36,476 nt of DNA from a virus. Within the stretch, counting starts at the first letter, position 1, and each line of letters begins with the position of its first letter. The position numbers and the translations under genes were made by a program. A model generated the notes under the pieces. That model was not told where the DNA came from, did not search any database, and saw only the letters and a list, made by a program, of their open reading frames with translations. The stretch spans positions 1 to 36,476 of IMG/VR virus record IMGVR_UViG_3300042564_000096; one strand, 5' to 3'. This document shows positions 33,330 through 36,476 of this stretch, piece after piece.

Positions 33330-35753
33330 TTAAAAAGTTTGAGTTCTACCAACTCCGTAGTCGCCATCATCATCGGCGAAATAGTATAAGTCAGCAAATT
33401 GGTTGACCCATACAACACCTGCATCAGAAGGTGTATCAAGGGTATCATCAGTATATTTATCTGTTGTAATAGCAGGTGCATCAAGAGCAACAACTACTTC
33501 TGATGGATATGTTATTCCATCTACAGTAAATTCAGTTGGTATTAAGTAAGTTCCGTCGTCATCCAAAAAGTAATCTTCACCACTATAAACCTCACCCCAC
33601 CCAGCCCACATCTGATTAACAAAAGTCATTGTATCTCTAGACTCAGATGGTGTAACAGATTCTGTTAAAGGTTTATTTAAATCGATAACATGTGTGTCAG
33701 TGAAGCCGAATGAGTCTGAATACAGTTCCCAATGCTCAGTAGTCTCAAGCATTGGCATATTAGAATATGTAATTGTCTGTCCACTAAAGTCAACGTGATT
33801 CCAAACGATAGAACCCAAATCATGCGCTTCTATAGATTCTGTAAAATTACCTTTAGTTATTAATTTAGCTACTGCATCAGGAACAGTTACGCTGGTATCC
33901 TCCAAATCACCATTAAACTGTAATTGAGATCCAAGTGGTTTAGTTACATCCTTAATCTGAGAGTCATCAGTTTGAACTTCATCTTGTTCAATTAATGAGA
34001 ATATTTTCATTAAGAACTCTAAAGAAGCACTTACATCAAAATCATTTCTGATATCATACTCACCGAACAATGCCATCCCAGATGGGTGGATTAAAGTTTT
34101 GACTGCAGATTTGTAAGCCTCTAGTTTCTCATTAATTTTTAAAACGTAAGAAAATGCTTGGTAATATTTACTGTCTTGTATAAAGATAGCATCATCTAGA
34201 AATCCATCGTTATTTTGATAATACCCTGGATATTTTGTTAATGGTCCAAGTTCAACTTTAATAATAGAGATAGCATCAGCTTCGATCGTAGCTTCTCCAG
34301 ATTGAACATAGAACTGACGAATAATTTGACCAGAATATGCACCATCAAAAGCTGGTCCATATTGTCGTGTATATCCTAAAGTAGCAGTTCCATTTGAAGC
34401 TGTACTAGAAGTATGTGATGGTGGGGTTGTTGATGTTGTACCCGCAACAGTTACTGTATAAAGCCTATCATTATAATAAATCAATTGACCAAGAGTTACT
34501 GCCAATGTAGGTAACCAAAGTGTACCCTCATCTTTAGAGTAATCAGAATAGTTAATAAACCCCTGCTCATCAAATGTATTTAATGCTTCAGAAATATTAT
34601 AATTATATCGATTACCAATTATTGCTGTAGCAGAAGCACCAGATCCACCCCCACCAGTTATTTGAATCTCTGGTAATGTAACATATCCAGCACCAGAGTT
34701 GGCTATATTAATTTTAGTGATAGCACCAGCAGACCTTTCAACTGAAAGAACAGTGGCTGCAGTTGTATAACCCCCACCAACAAAATTTACTGTTGGTGTA
34801 GAAGTATATCCAGTACCACCGCTATTAATTGTAATACCAGTAATACCATTAGCTGATGTGCTAATATTTAAAGAAGTTCCTCCTGCGCCAGTAACAGTAG
34901 AGGATTGAGAAGCAACTAATGTTGCAGTAAAATCTGTTTCATATCCAATACCATATTTAACAAATTCAGCAGAAACGATACCACCATCAGCGTTAATAGA
35001 TTTAACTTTTAGTATAGATCCTGCGCCAACACCATTTTTAATGTTGAAGAGTTGACCAGCTTTAAAGTTTTTACCAGCTTGTAAAACAGAAACTGTTGAG
35101 GTTGTTGCAACAATACTAGCATCAAAAATACCCTGATAACGAATTCTATCATTAATATTAATATCACCGAAGAATCTACGATCAATGTAAAACTCATATG
35201 TGTCTGGTGATATTTGAACGTATCTATCGATTTCAATTTCAACGTCTTGTCTTCGATCTACAAGAACACGAATAATTTTGTTTGGTGTTACAACATCAAT
35301 GAGACGACCAACGATATCATCTGGATTACCTACATTAACTTTTGCAAAAACTGAAACGTCTTGAATCCATTTACCATCAGAAGCACGAAGAACCTGAGTT
35401 CCAGGATATTGAATAGTTACATTTTTATTGAATAATAAACGGAACAGGAATTTATAAGATAATTCAGAACCTTTAGCTAAATGATGGTCTTTAATTCTTG
35501 ATAAATTAAATCTCTCTCTATCTTGACCAAAAGCATAAATTGGAGAATTTGGAGCAACTTCATTTTTAAAAAATTCAATAAAATTATCAAGTGTTTTATC
35601 AATATCTCTAATTGTAACTAAATCTGCTTGAGTAGTTTCTAAGTGTTCATAATATGCTTGTAAAAAAGCAACGAATGTAGGATAATCCTCCCTGATAAAT
35701 TCAGGTAGTTGACTAGCTACTAAGCTAGAGATTTTTGGTTTTGTAATAGCCAT
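33330..35753 (-). CDS. gp7: Baseplate wedge protein, gp7-like (807 aa)
   Basis: Residues 16-117 (LPEFIREDYPTFVAFLQAYY, 'KGSELSYKFLFRLLFNKNVT') correspond to the C-terminal domain of T4 gp7, which has 'FEAFCEAYIQYLSDGYG' and 'KGIEASYKFLFKVLYNEEVE'. Residues 545-565 (AVKTLIHPSGMALFGEY) parallel the T4 'HPVGFGF' part. The long N-terminal propeller-like part of T4 gp7 (1032 residues) is missing. Inserted or added are a GYxxAP repeat at 303-380, a Trp/Tyr module at 413-463 and a C-terminal extension (590-807) with Asp-rich loops FLDDDGTYLIP and FADDDGDYG. The ATG overlaps the gp6 stop (TAATG). gp7 joins gp6, gp8 and gp10 in the T4 wedge, and the gene order 6-7-8 is kept here. Confidence is high for family, moderate for exact equivalence. 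Confidence 0.82.
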   Translation of the reverse strand: MAITKPKISSLVASQLPEFIREDYPTFVAFLQAYYEHLETTQADLVTIRDIDKTLDNFIEFFKNEVAPNSPIYAFGQDRERFNLSRIKDHHLAKGSELSYKFLFRLLFNKNVTIQYPGTQVLRASDGKWIQDVSVFAKVNVGNPDDIVGRLIDVVTPNKIIRVLVDRRQDVEIEIDRYVQISPDTYEFYIDRRFFGDININDRIRYQGIFDASIVATTSTVSVLQAGKNFKAGQLFNIKNGVGAGSILKVKSINADGGIVSAEFVKYGIGYETDFTATLVASQSSTVTGAGGTSLNISTSANGITGITINSGGTGYTSTPTVNFVGGGYTTAATVLSVERSAGAITKINIANSGAGYVTLPEIQITGGGGSGASATAIIGNRYNYNISEALNTFDEQGFINYSDYSKDEGTLWLPTLAVTLGQLIYYNDRLYTVTVAGTTSTTPPSHTSSTASNGTATLGYTRQYGPAFDGAYSGQIIRQFYVQSGEATIEADAISIIKVELGPLTKYPGYYQNNDGFLDDAIFIQDSKYYQAFSYVLKINEKLEAYKSAVKTLIHPSGMALFGEYDIRNDFDVSASLEFLMKIFSLIEQDEVQTDDSQIKDVTKPLGSQLQFNGDLEDTSVTVPDAVAKLITKGNFTESIEAHDLGSIVWNHVDFSGQTITYSNMPMLETTEHWELYSDSFGFTDTHVIDLNKPLTESVTPSESRDTMTFVNQMWAGWGEVYSGEDYFLDDDGTYLIPTEFTVDGITYPSEVVVALDAPAITTDKYTDDTLDTPSDAGVVWVNQFADLYYFADDDGDYGVGRTQTF
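34365..34517 (-). repeat. Trp/Tyr module in the gp7-like protein
   Basis: Residues 413-463 read WLPTLAVTLGQLIYYNDRLY then TVTVAGTTSTTPPSHTSSTA and SNGTATLGY. Aromatic spacing and the GTT...P-H...NGT-L-Y ending match the modules in gp8 and one in the DUF4815 protein. The closest in appearance is the third gp8 unit, which suggests exchange between the two genes. Confidence 0.7.
34614..34847 (-). repeat. GYxxAP repeat module in the gp7-like protein
   Basis: Residues 303-380 contain NSGGTGYTSTPTVNFVGGGY and ANSGAGYVTLPEIQITGGGG, linked by AATVLSVERSAGAITKINI. The unit length of about 40 residues and the strand order match the inserts of gp18 and gp14. Confidence 0.8.
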
Positions 35754-36476
35754 TATGAGCGACTTGTAGTAAATACGTAGTTCTTACCAGCACGCAGATC
35801 GCCATTGATTGTTTCATCAGCAATAGCAGTAACTGTCATATGATCACGTGCAATTTCTGCGATTTGATCATAAGCTGATACAACATCATATGAAGATGGA
35901 CGAATTGAGATTTCAAAATCAATATCAGCGATAGCAGTAATATGTAAATTCTTAATGTTAATCAATCCAGCTGCGTAGTCAACAGTACCAATTCTTGGAT
36001 CTACAATAATCTTTTCAGCAGAGGGACCAATATAATATAAACGCATATAACCTGCACCATCATCATCTAGATAGTGAATTGTTTCACTACCGTAAATAAA
36101 AATTCCAGTTGAGTAAATATTATTTTGAGCCAATCCAGTTGTATAAATTGGGTTAATAATATCAATGATGTATTGAGCACTCACGTTATATCGTGGGGCA
36201 ACTTTACGACGAATCAATACAGTCATATTATTATTACTAATACCCTTTTCGCACGTATCAATTAATCGACTTAATTTAGAGTGACGGAATACTCCATCAA
36301 ATCTTTGTAGTTCATCATCATCATACTTAATTGCAGTGTTATAGACAATTGTCTGAATCTCTTTAGCACTACGAATAGTTTCACGTGGATTGTAATATAC
36401 AGTTATATTTAAAGCAATATTTAAATAATCTGGATCAACAATTTCTGGTGTCACAGAAACTACGTTTTTATTTGCA
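35753..36476 (-). CDS. gp6: Baseplate wedge protein gp6, C-terminal part (cut at window edge)
   Basis: The frame is open to the right edge: upstream of the GTG at 36454 the codons read A-N-K-N-V-V-S without a stop. The gene therefore begins outside the window and that GTG is not the start. The visible part, about 240 residues, includes VTPEIVDPDYLNIALNITVY followed by 'YNPRETIRSAKEIQTIV', which parallels the T4 gp6 C-terminal segment with 'LTVKVTYNPNET'. Further on are FRHSKLSRLIDTCEKGISNN and VLIRRKVAPRYN, typical of gp6/gpJ-type baseplate proteins. gp6 forms the continuous ring of the baseplate that transmits the contraction signal. The stop shares a base with the gp7-like ATG. Confidence 0.9.
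   Translation of the reverse strand, partial: ANKNVVSVTPEIVDPDYLNIALNITVYYNPRETIRSAKEIQTIVYNTAIKYDDDELQRFDGVFRHSKLSRLIDTCEKGISNNNMTVLIRRKVAPRYNVSAQYIIDIINPIYTTGLAQNNIYSTGIFIYGSETIHYLDDDGAGYMRLYYIGPSAEKIIVDPRIGTVDYAAGLINIKNLHITAIADIDFEISIRPSSYDVVSAYDQIAEIARDHMTVTAIADETINGDLRAGKNYVFTTSRS

Noticed and set aside
36454-36456. GTG start of the right-most gene
   Set aside because: The frame is open upstream to the window edge and the sequence matches the C-terminal part of gp6, so this is an internal Val codon of a truncated gene.

Overview
The window is a stretch of a T4-superfamily (contractile-tailed, myovirus) phage genome carrying the virion morphogenesis module. Every gene I can support lies on the minus strand, so transcription runs from high to low coordinates. 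Recognisable T4-type proteins occur in T4 order: gp6, gp7-like, gp8, (fibre/adhesin island), gp13, gp14, gp15, gp17, gp18, gp19, gp20, gp67 and a gene in the gp68 position. AT-rich composition, the DUF4815 giant protein, the glycine-rich adhesin and the style of the fibre genes recall environmental T4-like phages of the cyanophage/pelagiphage type from marine or fresh water. Nothing in the window identifies the host: there are no tRNAs, metabolic genes, integrase or CRISPR array.

Layout, in transcription order. (1) 36476-29816: baseplate wedge, with gp6 (cut by the window edge), a gp7-like protein, a small virion protein and a gp8 about three times the T4 length. (2) 29776-23031: a 2171-residue DUF4815 tail/baseplate protein and a small coiled-coil partner. 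(3) 23015-20630: a tail-fibre protein, a glycine-rich adhesin and a probable tail-assembly chaperone, closed by a strong UUCG-loop terminator. (4) 20547-9021: a second fibre block starting at a perfect T4-type late promoter, with two small proteins, repetitive fibres of 1008, 215, 1154 and 257 residues, and a 959-residue virion protein. (5) 9010-4806: neck (gp13, gp14), tail terminator (gp15) and large terminase (gp17), tightly packed. (6) 4724-1: sheath (gp18), tube (gp19), portal (gp20), prohead core (gp67), and the start of the next head gene.

The genes together would build the portal and packaging motor, neck, contractile tail, baseplate and host-recognition apparatus. The most striking feature is a set of small repeated modules that recur inside otherwise unrelated structural proteins: a Gly-Tyr/Ala-Pro repeat in gp18, gp14, gp7-like and gp8; a Trp/Tyr sugar-binding-like repeat in gp8, gp7-like and the giant protein; and HGL and GTxF-type modules in the giant protein, gp8 and the 959-residue protein. 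They account for much of the enlargement over T4 and may decorate the tail exterior. The island between gp8 and gp13 occupies the place of T4 genes 9-12 and wac. No gap without a gene exceeds about 85 bases.
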